Shown piece after piece: positions 15,525 through 25,491 of a DNA stretch of 46,310 nucleotides. Numbering within the stretch: position 1 is the stretch's first letter; the number at the start of each line of letters is the position of its first letter. Source of the stretch: Rhodospirillaceae bacterium (GTDB taxonomy: Bacteria > Pseudomonadota > Alphaproteobacteria > TMED109); the NCBI GenBank assembly GCA_902614225.1, contig CACMKJ010000004.1:1-46310 (forward strand), read 5' to 3'. A model generated the notes under the pieces. It made no database searches. It was not told the DNA's origin and saw only the letters and a program-made list of their open reading frames with translations. The position numbers and the translations under genes were made by a program.

Positions 15525-17834
15525 CTAAGTTGAAGATAAACCTTTTTTGGATAAAATATTCCATATTCTCTGGGGCCTTGCTGGCATATCTATATGATCT
15601 ATATCCAAAGCATTACAAATCGCATTTATGACAGCAGGAGGAGCACCAATTGCTCCAGCTTCTCCTGCTCCTTTAATTCCTAAAGGATTTGTATTACAAA
15701 GAACTTCATTATAAGAAAATTTTATTAAAGGCATATCACTTGCTCTAGGAATTGCGTAATCCATAAAAGAACCTGTTAAAAGCTGTCCAGTATCATTTTC
15801 ATAAATAGTTTCCTCAAGTATGGCTTGTCCTATTCCTTGGGCTATTCCTCCATGTACCTGGCCTTCTAATAGTAATGGATTAATAACTTTTCCAAAGTCA
15901 TCTACAACTGTATAGTCTAAGATTTTAACTATGCCTGAATATTTATCTATCTCTAATTCACAAATATGAGTGCCGTTAGGATAGGTAAAAGTTCCTTCAT
16001 AAGGAGACCATTCTGCGTCAACATTTAAAATTTTGTTTGCATCAAATAGTTGGGTGAGATCAGAAAATGATATTTTTTTATTATTAAATTCAAAAAAGCC
16101 TTTACTGTAATTAATCAAATTAGATTCTGTGTTTAAATGTTTTACTAAAGCTTTTTTAGAGTTTTCTAAAAATTTTTTTGAGGCTATGTACAACGCATTT
16201 CCTCCAACAGGCATTGATCTAGAACCTCCTGTTCCAGAACCTTTTGGGATTTCAATGCTATTTCCTTGCATAACATTGATTTGTTCTATACCAATATCTA
16301 AAACCTGCGAGACTATTTGAGCATAAGATGTTGCATGGCCTTGTCCATTAGATTGAGTACCTATTTTTACTTCTATTTGGCCGTTGCCTCCAATTTTTAA
16401 AGAGCAATATTCTGGGCCACCACCTCCACAGGCTTCTATGTATGTAGAAATACCAATACCTCTGTACATATTTTTTTCTAATGATGCATTTTTTCTTTCA
16501 TGAAAAGATTTATAATTAGAAATATTTATACAATCCTTGAGGTTTTTTTTAAAGTCTCCACTATCATAGGTATGACCTAATGCTGTTTTATATGGCATGT
16601 CTTCTTTGTCAATTAGATTAATTTCTCGAAGTTTTAAAGGACTAATGTTAAGTTCCTTAGCTGACTTATCAATTAACCTTTCTATTAAGTAAGCTGCCTC
16701 AGGCCTACCTGCGCCTCTATACGCATCGACAGGGTTGGTATTAGTAAATACACCTTTAACATTAGCATAAGCTTTAGCAATTTTATAACATCCTGTTAAC
16801 ATAGCTGTACCGGCATAAGTAGGAATAAAAACTCCAAAATCTGAAATATATGCCCCCATATTTGCAAAAGTTTCAACTTTTAAAGCAGTAATATTATAGT
16901 TTTTATCAAACCCTAATTTAGCCCTACTTACATGGTCTCTTCCATGAATATCAGATAAAAAACTTTCAGATCTTTTTGCACTCCATTTAATAGTTCTACT
17001 AGTTAACTTCGAAGCAGCAAGAGTAAGAACATATTCTGGGTAATTAAAAATTTTCATACCAAAACCACCACCAACATCTGGAGTAAAAACATTAACTTTT
17101 TTTTCTTCTACATTTAATATACTTGATAATTTTCTTTTAAGACTGTGTACTCCTTGACTAGAGCAAAAGAGATTAAAAGAGTCAGATTTTGCATCATATT
17201 GACCTATAGTACTTCTGCATTCCATAGGGTTTGGTATTAACCTATTGTTTATTAATTCAATTTGTATAACATGATTTGATTTTTTTAGAGCCCGCTTGGT
17301 TTCTTCTATGTCACCTAATTCCCAATCAAAACATATATTTGTAGATAATTCATCTCTAACTATAGGTGCATGATTTTCAATAGCATTTTTTATATTTGTA
17401 GTACTTTTAAATTCTTCATATTCTATATCAACAAGATCTACTGCTTCTTCAGCAATTTCAATGGTTTCAGCAATAATAGCAAGAACAGGCTCACCTACAT
17501 ATCTAACTTTCTTTTCAGCAAGAATAGGTCTGTACGTTTCTATCATTTCAGAACCATCTTTATTTTTAACTTTGAATCCAGGATACATAGGATTTATTTT
17601 CATGTCTTTTATGCTATCATTGGTAAGAATTTTTAAAACACCTTTAAGTTCTTTTGCTTTTTTAAAATTTATATTGGTGATTTTTGCAAAAGAGAAAGGT
17701 GATCTAAGTATATGCATATAAGCTTGATCTTTAAAACTTATATCATCATTGTATAAACCGTTTCCTATTAGAAACTTATTATCCTCCAATCTTTTTAAAG
17801 GTTGCCCTATTCCAAATTTCAATAATATCTCCAC
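15525..17834 (-). CDS. Xanthine dehydrogenase family molybdopterin-binding subunit, form II CoxL-like
   Basis: 769 aa; AYRGAGRPEAAYLIERLID (form II signature), GGGFGMKI, QSNGQGHATSYAQIVSQVL, GIKGAGEAGAIGAPPAVINAICNAL. Confidence 0.93.
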   Translation of the reverse strand: MEILLKFGIGQPLKRLEDNKFLIGNGLYNDDISFKDQAYMHILRSPFSFAKITNINFKKAKELKGVLKILTNDSIKDMKINPMYPGFKVKNKDGSEMIETYRPILAEKKVRYVGEPVLAIIAETIEIAEEAVDLVDIEYEEFKSTTNIKNAIENHAPIVRDELSTNICFDWELGDIEETKRALKKSNHVIQIELINNRLIPNPMECRSTIGQYDAKSDSFNLFCSSQGVHSLKRKLSSILNVEEKKVNVFTPDVGGGFGMKIFNYPEYVLTLAASKLTSRTIKWSAKRSESFLSDIHGRDHVSRAKLGFDKNYNITALKVETFANMGAYISDFGVFIPTYAGTAMLTGCYKIAKAYANVKGVFTNTNPVDAYRGAGRPEAAYLIERLIDKSAKELNISPLKLREINLIDKEDMPYKTALGHTYDSGDFKKNLKDCINISNYKSFHERKNASLEKNMYRGIGISTYIEACGGGGPEYCSLKIGGNGQIEVKIGTQSNGQGHATSYAQIVSQVLDIGIEQINVMQGNSIEIPKGSGTGGSRSMPVGGNALYIASKKFLENSKKALVKHLNTESNLINYSKGFFEFNNKKISFSDLTQLFDANKILNVDAEWSPYEGTFTYPNGTHICELEIDKYSGIVKILDYTVVDDFGKVINPLLLEGQVHGGIAQGIGQAILEETIYENDTGQLLTGSFMDYAIPRASDMPLIKFSYNEVLCNTNPLGIKGAGEAGAIGAPPAVINAICNALDIDHIDMPARPQRIWNILSKKGLSST

Positions 17835-17905
17835 TTAAATTAAATATTTAATATAATATATAATTAGAATATTGAAAATTATAAATTTATAATTATAATT
17901 TCTAA

Positions 17906-18250
17906 ATGATTATTGAAAAAAAAAAATTAGATAGTCCTAAGTTTACCATTGGAGAATTAGTTAAGCATAGATATTATCCTTTTAGAGGTGTAATATTTGA
18001 TGTTGATCCAGAGTTTATGAATAGTGAAGAATGGTATGACTCAATTCCAAAAGATATAAGGCCTAAGAGAAATCAGCCTTTTTACCACTTATTTGCTGAA
18101 AACGATGATGGTCCCTATATTGCCTACGTTTCACAACAGAACTTATTACATGATGAAAACCTTGATCCATGTTCTCATCCACAAATTAGTTCAGTTTTTG
18201 AAGGTTTAAAAGATGGCAAATATGTTTTAAAAGATTCAAATTTACAATAA
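17906..18250 (+). CDS. hspQ: Heat shock protein HspQ
   Basis: 114 aa; FTIGELVKHRYYPFRGVIFDVDPEF, QPFYHLFAENDDGPYIAYVSQQNLLHD. Confidence 0.95.
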   Translation: MIIEKKKLDSPKFTIGELVKHRYYPFRGVIFDVDPEFMNSEEWYDSIPKDIRPKRNQPFYHLFAENDDGPYIAYVSQQNLLHDENLDPCSHPQISSVFEGLKDGKYVLKDSNLQ

Positions 18251-18787
18251 TTAATTACAATTTTGAATATACTTTCCAGACCAGCCATTTACTTCGTTAG
18301 CTAACTGGCTTGTTAATAACCTTCTAAAACTTGCATGACATGTACCACAAGCCTTTCCTAAGTTACACATGGCAAGAGCGGTTTTATCGATATCATCACT
18401 TTTAATAGCTTGTTTAAGCTCTGTAGCAGAAAGCTCTGCGTCGGAGTACAATTTACTAAAATATTCGGGTAAAGCCCATACTGCAGGTGTTGCATTAGTG
18501 AAACCTTTACCAGATAGATTACTATTATCAGGCCATAGATCTTTAGTTTTATCTAACAATCTTAGTATTTCATCAGCATCATTGGATGCTAATTCTTTAT
18601 TGTATTCTACGTTCTCTTTTAGTTCAACGTAGGGGGAAATTCTTTTGATTCTCATCCATAAACCTTGCATTGCTATTTTTCTAATATCTATAGTTTTTTT
18701 CGTATCACTAAATTCATTAGCTTTTAAACTAAATAATGGCACTAGTATTGAAACAACTAGAAGGCATTTAATTACGAATTTAGACAT
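18251..18787 (-). CDS. Cytochrome c' / c556-like protein
   Basis: 178 aa with signal peptide; C-terminal CGTCH haem motif in CNLGKACGTCHASFRR. Confidence 0.88.
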   Translation of the reverse strand: MSKFVIKCLLVVSILVPLFSLKANEFSDTKKTIDIRKIAMQGLWMRIKRISPYVELKENVEYNKELASNDADEILRLLDKTKDLWPDNSNLSGKGFTNATPAVWALPEYFSKLYSDAELSATELKQAIKSDDIDKTALAMCNLGKACGTCHASFRRLLTSQLANEVNGWSGKYIQNCN

Positions 18788-18862
18788 ACCTTATATATTA
18801 GTTTTTTTTATAGTAAAATCAATGTTTTAATATTTCAGAATTTCAATTGATATCTACTGTTA

Positions 18863-19048
18863 TTATTTATTATCTAGCCAGGGAGCATCTGGAGAGGTAA
18901 TTTCGCCTTTAGGAAGATTAACTTTTATTTGGTGGTTAAGCTTTGATACTTTATCTTGTTTTTTCTTAATATAATATTTACCTAATTTAAATGAAATTAC
19001 CACCGCTATTAAAAATATAAGGATACCTATTAAAGGATGATAATGCAT
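18863..19048 (-). CDS. Small single-TM hypothetical protein
   Basis: 61 aa ORF with one N-terminal TM helix filling the gap between map and the cytochrome gene. Confidence 0.5.
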   Translation of the reverse strand: MHYHPLIGILIFLIAVVISFKLGKYYIKKKQDKVSKLNHQIKVNLPKGEITSPDAPWLDNK

Positions 19049-19073
19049 TATTTATAGTACAAAAAATTACAAA

Positions 19074-19892
19074 TTAAGACAACTTATTAATATTATTTTT
19101 TTCTTCTTCAGATAAAGTAAAAATTTCGTATCCTTCATCTGTTACGCCCAAGGTATGCTCAAACTGTGCCGATAATTTTTTATCTCTAGTTACAGCTGTC
19201 CAACCATCATCGAGTATTTTAATATCCTTTTTGCCTAAATTAATCATAGGTTCAATTGTGAATATCATACCTTTTTCTAACTTCATTCCTTTACCAGCAT
19301 CTCCATAATGTAGAATATTAGGAGCAGTATGAAATAACTTTCCTATTCCATGCCCACAAAAGTCTCTAACTACAGAGTATCCAAATTTTTCAGCATACTT
19401 TTGAATAGCATTACCTATATCTCCTAGTGTATTTCCAGGCTTTACTCTTTTTATACCTTCCCACATAGATTTATAAGTAACTTCTACTAACTTCTGTGCT
19501 TTTACATTTTTTTTTCCAATAAAAAACATTCTGCTAGTATCTCCGTGCCATTCATCTAAAATAACAGTCACATCAATATTAATTATATCCCCACTTTTTA
19601 GTATTTTTGGACCGGGAATACCATGACATACTACGTGATTTACAGATGTGCAAATTGATTTTGGAAAGCCTTTATAATTTAATGGTGCAGGTATTGCTCC
19701 TTTAGATATTATAAAATCATGACATAAATTGTCTAATTCTAATGTGCTGGCCTGTTCTTTAACAAATGGTGTAATAAAATCTAAAACTTTTGAGGCTAGG
19801 TTGCCTGCATCTCTCATTTTTTTGAAATCTTGATCGTTATGTATAGTAACTTTATTATTATACTCATCTAGTATTACATTATCATTAATCAT
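19074..19892 (-). CDS. map: Type I methionyl aminopeptidase
   Basis: 272 aa; CTSVNHVVCHGIPGPKILKSGDIINIDVTVI, RDFCGHGIGKLFHTAPNI, GMIFTIEPMIN, QFEHTLGVTDEGYEI. Confidence 0.97.
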   Translation of the reverse strand: MINDNVILDEYNNKVTIHNDQDFKKMRDAGNLASKVLDFITPFVKEQASTLELDNLCHDFIISKGAIPAPLNYKGFPKSICTSVNHVVCHGIPGPKILKSGDIINIDVTVILDEWHGDTSRMFFIGKKNVKAQKLVEVTYKSMWEGIKRVKPGNTLGDIGNAIQKYAEKFGYSVVRDFCGHGIGKLFHTAPNILHYGDAGKGMKLEKGMIFTIEPMINLGKKDIKILDDGWTAVTRDKKLSAQFEHTLGVTDEGYEIFTLSEEEKNNINKLS

Positions 19893-20008
19893 TCACTTAA
19901 ATATATTATAATTAATTTAAAATCTCAATCTTTCTATTTTTAGGTTAAAATATATTAAAATAAAAAACATTTTTTGATTATTTTTTTTTATTCTATATCC
20001 TCTTAATT

Positions 20009-20725
20009 ATGAGTGAAGCTGCTATAATTGTAATAGGTAATGAAATTTTATCAGGTCGGACATTAGATCAAAACTCAAATTTTATTGCTAAACGCTGTTT
20101 TGAAATTGGAATCAAAGTTTCTAAAATAATAGTTATAGCAGATATTAAAAAAGAAATTCAGAAAACAGTAATTAATATATGTAAACTATATGACCATGTT
20201 TTTATAACAGGGGGTATAGGTCCAACTCATGATGATGTAACAACGGAAGCAATCGCAAGTGCATTTAAACGAAAACTAATACTTAATAAAAAAGCAAAGG
20301 AAATTCTAGAACAATATTATAATAAAAGAAACATTGAACTCAATGAAAGTCGAATGAAAATGGCATATCTTCCATCAAAGTCTAAGTTAATTTATAACCC
20401 AGTTAGTGCAGCACCAGGATTTAAAATAGAAAATGTATGGGTTATGGCAGGAGTTCCAAGTATTATGCAAGAAATGTTTATTAATTTTATAGAACCTAAA
20501 ATAAAAAAAGGAAAAAAAATATATACAAAAAATATAGATATTTTTAAACCGGAAGGTGATATTGCAAAAAAATTAGAGTTATTACAAAAAAAATTTTCAA
20601 AAGCAGAATTAGGAAGTTATCCTTTTATTAGGGGTGAAACTGTAGGTACTAATATAGTAATAAAGTCCAGACAAAAGGTTCTAGTTGATAAAATTTATTT
20701 TAAAATAAAATTAACGTTTCAATGA
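20009..20725 (+). CDS. CinA-like molybdopterin-binding domain protein
   Basis: 238 aa; IVIGNEILSGRTLDQNSNFIAKRCFEIGI, VFITGGIGPTHDDVTTEAIASAF, GVPSIMQEMF. Confidence 0.92.
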   Translation: MSEAAIIVIGNEILSGRTLDQNSNFIAKRCFEIGIKVSKIIVIADIKKEIQKTVINICKLYDHVFITGGIGPTHDDVTTEAIASAFKRKLILNKKAKEILEQYYNKRNIELNESRMKMAYLPSKSKLIYNPVSAAPGFKIENVWVMAGVPSIMQEMFINFIEPKIKKGKKIYTKNIDIFKPEGDIAKKLELLQKKFSKAELGSYPFIRGETVGTNIVIKSRQKVLVDKIYFKIKLTFQ

Positions 20726-20729
20726 AATT

Positions 20730-22574
20730 TTAATCGTATGCATTTAAGTTTTGAAAACTTGATATTTTTTTATTTATTTCTTCATAAATGTTTACTTCAT
20801 TATTTAATTCAGAAATAAAATTATTAATAAAAAAATCTCTTTTCTTTTTTCTTAATCGCCATTCATGTTTAATATCATTTATGTTAGAATTTAAAAAATT
20901 AATTATTTTTTTATTGAAGTTTGAAGAGTCAAAATCAAATAAAAATATACTATCCTTAAGACAACTATAGGCATCTTTTTTTAATGAGGCATGGTTTGTA
21001 TAATTTATAAATACTAATGGTTTTTCACTCATTAACGCCCATGATAAGGTGCTTGTTGCTGATCCACACATAATAATTTCAAAGTTACTAAGTAGGTATC
21101 GAGCATCAATATTATTAGTTATTAATTTTATTTTATTTTGCTTTTTCAATAATTTTATAACAGGGTCTAAGTCAAAGTATCTATGATTAATCTCTGGATA
21201 TGGTTTATAAAAAATATTTTTATCTAATTTTTTAAAAACTGAATTTACAATACTCATTTCATTATTCGCCATATCTTCATCTGTGGTCCAAGTACCTAAG
21301 CTTCCAAAATATCCTTTATATAGATTATTTGATAAATATATCACTGAGTTTTTTTCTGTTTTATTAAACATAAATTTTTTGACTCTATTGAATCTCCTAG
21401 ATCCTCTATATGTTATAGTGAAAGCTTTAGAAAATGGATTTTTATTTGCTATTTGTGAAGCATTTTTATTAAAAGAAATAAAAATATCTGATGCTGTGGT
21501 GTCATGAAAAATTCTATTATAATCATGAGAGTTACTAATTTCTGCTGATACTCCGTGTTGAAATGCTATCAAAGGAATATTTATTTTATTTATTACATTT
21601 TTAATAGCCAGGCACTTAGGGTTAGAAGGAGCATTGCAAAATAAGACAGTATTACTAAAGTTTAAAAATTTATTTTTGCTAAAGAAATTTTTAAAAGCAT
21701 AATTCCATTCCCAAAAGCTATAAAGATGCTCTGTTAAAATACTTTTAAAAATTTTTAAAGCTATTTTATGCTGATACTTATTTGTCCATGCCTTAAGTCT
21801 TTTTTTTACAAATGGCTCACATAATTTATATATTACATCTAAATTTTTATGATTATTATCTAATTTTATTTTTTTAATATTGGAAACATCTAAAATTTTA
21901 TATCTTTTTTTTATGAATTTACTTGCTATTTCTAATAATAATTCATTTTCATTAATACAGATGAGGTATTTCTTTTTTTTAAAAAATAAAAACGTATAGA
22001 TTATTTTGCTAAAAAATCTAAATATAACAGTTTCTATACCAGCAAAGAAAATTCTTTTAACGATATTAATATTTTCAGAAAACTCATTATATGTTTTTGG
22101 CGGCTTATCTAAATTGTCTTTATATTCTAAAATTTTAAAGTTTTTCCTTTGACCAAATATTTTATCCCATGGTGTCTGAGCAAACTTAAATGAGGGGTTA
22201 CTACTATTATGACTTATAAATAGACAAGTATCTTTTTCTTTAATATTAGAAATACAGGCCATTTTAAAAATGATTTTTTGAAGTTCATGAATTGCAAAAT
22301 TCGCAACGATCCTTTCCTCCTCACTAATATTTTTATTGAGCCTTAATTTATAATAAATTTCTTTGTTATGCTCATTAATTGATTTTTGAAACTTTTTAAA
22401 TGATCTTCTTTTCCAAAATTTATATATACTATCTGATCTAACATGTTTACTAATAATTATGGCAGGAGATGATGATAAAAACTTAGAATAATTAATTTTT
22501 TTTCTAAAAAAATTATAAGCTTTTAAAGAATCACATATCAAGTATTTATATTTAATAGTATTATATAATTTCAT
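20730..22574 (-). CDS. Large putative surface-glycan transferase (GT-B-like, LIC12162-like)
   Basis: 614 aa; FQHGVSAEISNSHDYNRIFHDTTASDIFISFN, YKPYPEINHRYF, MCGSATSTLSWALMSEKPLVFINYT. Confidence 0.6.
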   Translation of the reverse strand: MKLYNTIKYKYLICDSLKAYNFFRKKINYSKFLSSSPAIIISKHVRSDSIYKFWKRRSFKKFQKSINEHNKEIYYKLRLNKNISEEERIVANFAIHELQKIIFKMACISNIKEKDTCLFISHNSSNPSFKFAQTPWDKIFGQRKNFKILEYKDNLDKPPKTYNEFSENINIVKRIFFAGIETVIFRFFSKIIYTFLFFKKKKYLICINENELLLEIASKFIKKRYKILDVSNIKKIKLDNNHKNLDVIYKLCEPFVKKRLKAWTNKYQHKIALKIFKSILTEHLYSFWEWNYAFKNFFSKNKFLNFSNTVLFCNAPSNPKCLAIKNVINKINIPLIAFQHGVSAEISNSHDYNRIFHDTTASDIFISFNKNASQIANKNPFSKAFTITYRGSRRFNRVKKFMFNKTEKNSVIYLSNNLYKGYFGSLGTWTTDEDMANNEMSIVNSVFKKLDKNIFYKPYPEINHRYFDLDPVIKLLKKQNKIKLITNNIDARYLLSNFEIIMCGSATSTLSWALMSEKPLVFINYTNHASLKKDAYSCLKDSIFLFDFDSSNFNKKIINFLNSNINDIKHEWRLRKKKRDFFINNFISELNNEVNIYEEINKKISSFQNLNAYD

Positions 22575-22646
22575 ATAGAGTTTTGATTTAATTTAAGATA
22601 TATTGATCGAAATTGTAAGTTAAATAAAAATTTAAATAAATCTATA

Positions 22647-22733
22647 GCCCACTTGGCGGAATAGGTAGACGCAAGGGACTTAAAATCCCTTGTCCGAAAG
22701 GACGTCCCGGTTCGAGTCCGGGAGTGGGCACCA
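22647..22733 (+). tRNA. tRNA-Leu (TAA)
   Basis: Acceptor GCCCACT/AGTGGGC, encoded CCA, anticodon loop CTTAAAA (TAA), long variable arm TGTCCGAAAGGACG, T-arm CCCGGTTCGAGTCCGGG. Confidence 0.96.
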
Positions 22734-22743
22734 ATAAAAGCTT

Positions 22744-23622
22744 ATGAAAATTTTAGATTATAAAAATAGTAAACTCGTCTTGGGAACAGCTCAATATGAA
22801 AGTAGTTACGGGGTAACTAGTAAAAACAGTTTGTCCTCTGTAGAAATGAAAAAAATTTTAAGATCTTCTTTTTTACATAAAATAGAGATGTTAGATACAG
22901 CAGCTGATTATGATAAAGTTGAAGAAAGTTTAGGTAATTTACAAATTAAAAATATGAAGATTATTTCGAAGGCTTCTATAGAAAAAAATAAAACTATTAT
23001 TAAAAAAAATGATTTAGAAAAAACTATTCATAAAACCTTACAGAATTTACAAGTGAAAAGCCTATATGCTTTTTTACTGAGAAGACCCTGTTTATTAATA
23101 AAAAATAAAGGTATTTGGAAAACCTTATTAAAACTTAAAGAAAAAGGTTTTATTAGCAAAATAGGGTTTTCTTTATATTCTCCTGATGAATTAGAAAAAA
23201 TATATAAAATTTTTAAACCAGATATAGTACAGATTCCAATTAATATAATAGATAACAGATTTGAAAGTGCTGGATGGTTAGATATTTTGCAAAAAGATAA
23301 AGTTGAAATACATGTAAGATCTATTTTTTTGCAAGGGTTGCTCTTGGAAAAGTCCAAGAGTTTACCTCTGAATTTCCAAAAATATAAATCGTTTTTTTTA
23401 AAATTAGAACGATGGTTTAAAGAAAATAAAATTTCTAAATTAGAGGCTTGTTTAAGTAAAGTGTATTTAGATGAAAGGATATCTAAAGTTGTTATTGGAA
23501 TAAATAATAAAGCACATTTAGATGAAATCGTAAAAACTAATATTAGAACTTTTATAACTCCAAAATGGTTTCATATAAAAGAAGAAAAATTAATTAATCC
23601 AAAATTATGGAATTTGATATAA
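22744..23622 (+). CDS. Aldo/keto reductase family protein
   Basis: 292 aa; LVLGTAQYESSYGVTSKN, LDTAADYDKVEESLG, IISKAS, KEKGFISKIGFSLYSPDEL. Confidence 0.85.
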   Translation: MKILDYKNSKLVLGTAQYESSYGVTSKNSLSSVEMKKILRSSFLHKIEMLDTAADYDKVEESLGNLQIKNMKIISKASIEKNKTIIKKNDLEKTIHKTLQNLQVKSLYAFLLRRPCLLIKNKGIWKTLLKLKEKGFISKIGFSLYSPDELEKIYKIFKPDIVQIPINIIDNRFESAGWLDILQKDKVEIHVRSIFLQGLLLEKSKSLPLNFQKYKSFFLKLERWFKENKISKLEACLSKVYLDERISKVVIGINNKAHLDEIVKTNIRTFITPKWFHIKEEKLINPKLWNLI

Positions 23623-23644
23623 TTATTTTAAGTTAATTAATATT

Positions 23645-24079
23645 TTGAAAATTAGAAAAATGCAATATAAAGTTAGAAAACTAAAAAAAACTGATATGAA
23701 AATAGTAGTGGCCCTCTTGCAACAAATTTCAAACTTTAAACCTAGGGTAGAATTATATGATAGTATTTGGAAAATCTTTATATCTCAAAAATACTCCTAT
23801 GCTTTAGTTATAGAAATTAATGATGCTGTAGTAGGTTATGGATGTTTATCATTTAGTATGAATTTAAGAGGTGGAAAAATTGCATATGTAGAAGATATAG
23901 TTTGTGCTAAGAGTTTAAAAAATAGGGGTATCGGAAAAGCAATAATGCAAGAACTTTATGATTACGCTAAAAAAAAGGATTGCTACAAATTAGTTTTACA
24001 ATGCAATGAAGAAAATAAGAAATTTTATAAAAAGTGTGGTTATAAAGAAAATGGCTTTTGTATGCAGAAATTGATATGA
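23645..24079 (+). CDS. GNAT acetyltransferase, GNA1-like (glucosamine-6-phosphate N-acetyltransferase-like)
   Basis: 144 aa; AYVEDIVCAKSLKNRGIGKAIMQEL and CYKLVLQCNEENKKFYKKCGYKENGFCMQ parallel GNA1 motifs. Annotated start is TTG; ATG at 23660 is also possible. Confidence 0.8.
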   Translation: MKIRKMQYKVRKLKKTDMKIVVALLQQISNFKPRVELYDSIWKIFISQKYSYALVIEINDAVVGYGCLSFSMNLRGGKIAYVEDIVCAKSLKNRGIGKAIMQELYDYAKKKDCYKLVLQCNEENKKFYKKCGYKENGFCMQKLI

Positions 24080-24432
24080 TATATATTTTATATCAACTAT
24101 GAAAAAACTTTTTTTTATGTATTAACGTGTCCTGCTAACAAAGAACTTGGTGCTGATAGAAATATTATTAAATATGTTTATTATGAAGATAGTAATGCTG
24201 TAGCTATTTTATTAGAAGTTTAGAAGGTAATTTACTTTAAAAAAACTTTCTACAAGGTCTTTAATATCTATTAAGCATTTAACTAAAAAATAGATTCTTA
24301 ACAAATATAAGCATCAAGATAAGCCTTACAGATAATTAGAAAATAGAAAAATAAATTAATATTATAAGAAAATTTTTTGCTTGATATGGTAGGGCAAAAC
24401 ATTTATTAATAAGGATTGTATTCTTTAATTTA

Positions 24433-25491
24433 ATGAATTTTTTAGAAAAAATAGCTAAGCAAAAATATCCCTATGTAATAGCTGAGATAGGAATTAATCA
24501 TAATGGTTCAGTTGAATTGGCCAAAGAAATGATTGATGCAGCAAAATCTAGTTTAGCTAATTGTGTTAAATTTCAATTATTTATTACTGATGATTATATA
24601 TCTAATTTTGCTGGAAAAGCTGATTATCAAAATACTGATACATTTAAGAATGAAAGTCAGAAGGAAATTATTAAAAAAGCAGAATTAAGTATTGATCAAA
24701 TTGTAGAACTAAAAGATTATTGTAAATCAAAAAATATTGATTTTTTATGTACACCTTTTGAGATTAATAGTTTAAAAAAATTAATAAAATTAGAACCTGA
24801 AGCTATTAAAATTAGCTCATGTAATTTAACCAATTACCCATTTTTAAAAAAAGCTGCTTTATCTAAAATTCCAATTTTATTGTCTACCGGTATGGGTACT
24901 ATGAAGGAAGTAGAGAAAGCAGTAGCTATTTTTAGAAATGAAAATTGTCCTCTTTTATTATTTCAATGTACATCTAATTACCCTTCAAAAGAAGAAAATG
25001 CTAATTTGAATGTTTTAAAAACATTTAAAAAGAAATTTGATGTTCCTTTAGGTTTTTCAGATCATACTAAGGGTAATATGTGTGCTATTATCTCGGTAGC
25101 TTTAGGAGCTTTGATTATAGAAAAGCACTTTACAACATCTAAAGATTTGCCAGGTATAGATCAGAAGGCATCAATCACTCCTCAAGAATTAAAAAGTTTA
25201 GTTACTGAATTAAGAAACTCAAAATTAATTTTGGGAAGTTATAAAAAAGATAGAAGTGAAGAAGAAAAAAGTACATTCAAAGCTTTAAGGAGAAGTTTAG
25301 TTGCTAGTCGCAATATCAATAAGGGTGAAGTTTTAACAATTGATATGATTAATATTATGAGACCCGGGAATGGATTATCCACAGAATTTATTGATATGAT
25401 CATTGGAAATTCATGTAATAAGAACATTTTAAAACATAGTTTACTGAGATTATCTGATATAGATATAAAAGGAGAAAATAATGGAAAATAA
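24433..25491 (+). CDS. NeuB-family nonulosonic acid synthase with SAF domain
   Basis: 352 aa; YVIAEIGINHNGSVELAKEMIDAAK, STGMGTMKEVEKAV, LGFSDHTKGN, EKHFTTSKDLPGIDQKAS, C-terminal SAF-like region. Confidence 0.94.
   Translation: MNFLEKIAKQKYPYVIAEIGINHNGSVELAKEMIDAAKSSLANCVKFQLFITDDYISNFAGKADYQNTDTFKNESQKEIIKKAELSIDQIVELKDYCKSKNIDFLCTPFEINSLKKLIKLEPEAIKISSCNLTNYPFLKKAALSKIPILLSTGMGTMKEVEKAVAIFRNENCPLLLFQCTSNYPSKEENANLNVLKTFKKKFDVPLGFSDHTKGNMCAIISVALGALIIEKHFTTSKDLPGIDQKASITPQELKSLVTELRNSKLILGSYKKDRSEEEKSTFKALRRSLVASRNINKGEVLTIDMINIMRPGNGLSTEFIDMIIGNSCNKNILKHSLLRLSDIDIKGENNGK

Noticed and set aside
17370-17721. Two plus-strand ORFs antisense to the CoxL-like gene
   Set aside because: No family resemblance; fully covered by a strongly supported opposite-strand gene; typical antisense ORFs in AT-rich DNA.
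15525-17834. Calling this gene aerobic CO dehydrogenase CoxL
   Set aside because: Motif is AYRGAGR (form II), not the form-I AYxCSFR signature, and coxM/coxS are not adjacent.
25375-25383. Perfect TTATCCACA inside neuB (and another near 37335 in the pseG-like gene)
   Set aside because: Isolated matches in coding DNA, expected by chance at this AT content; not evidence for an origin. They also temper confidence in the nrdA boxes.
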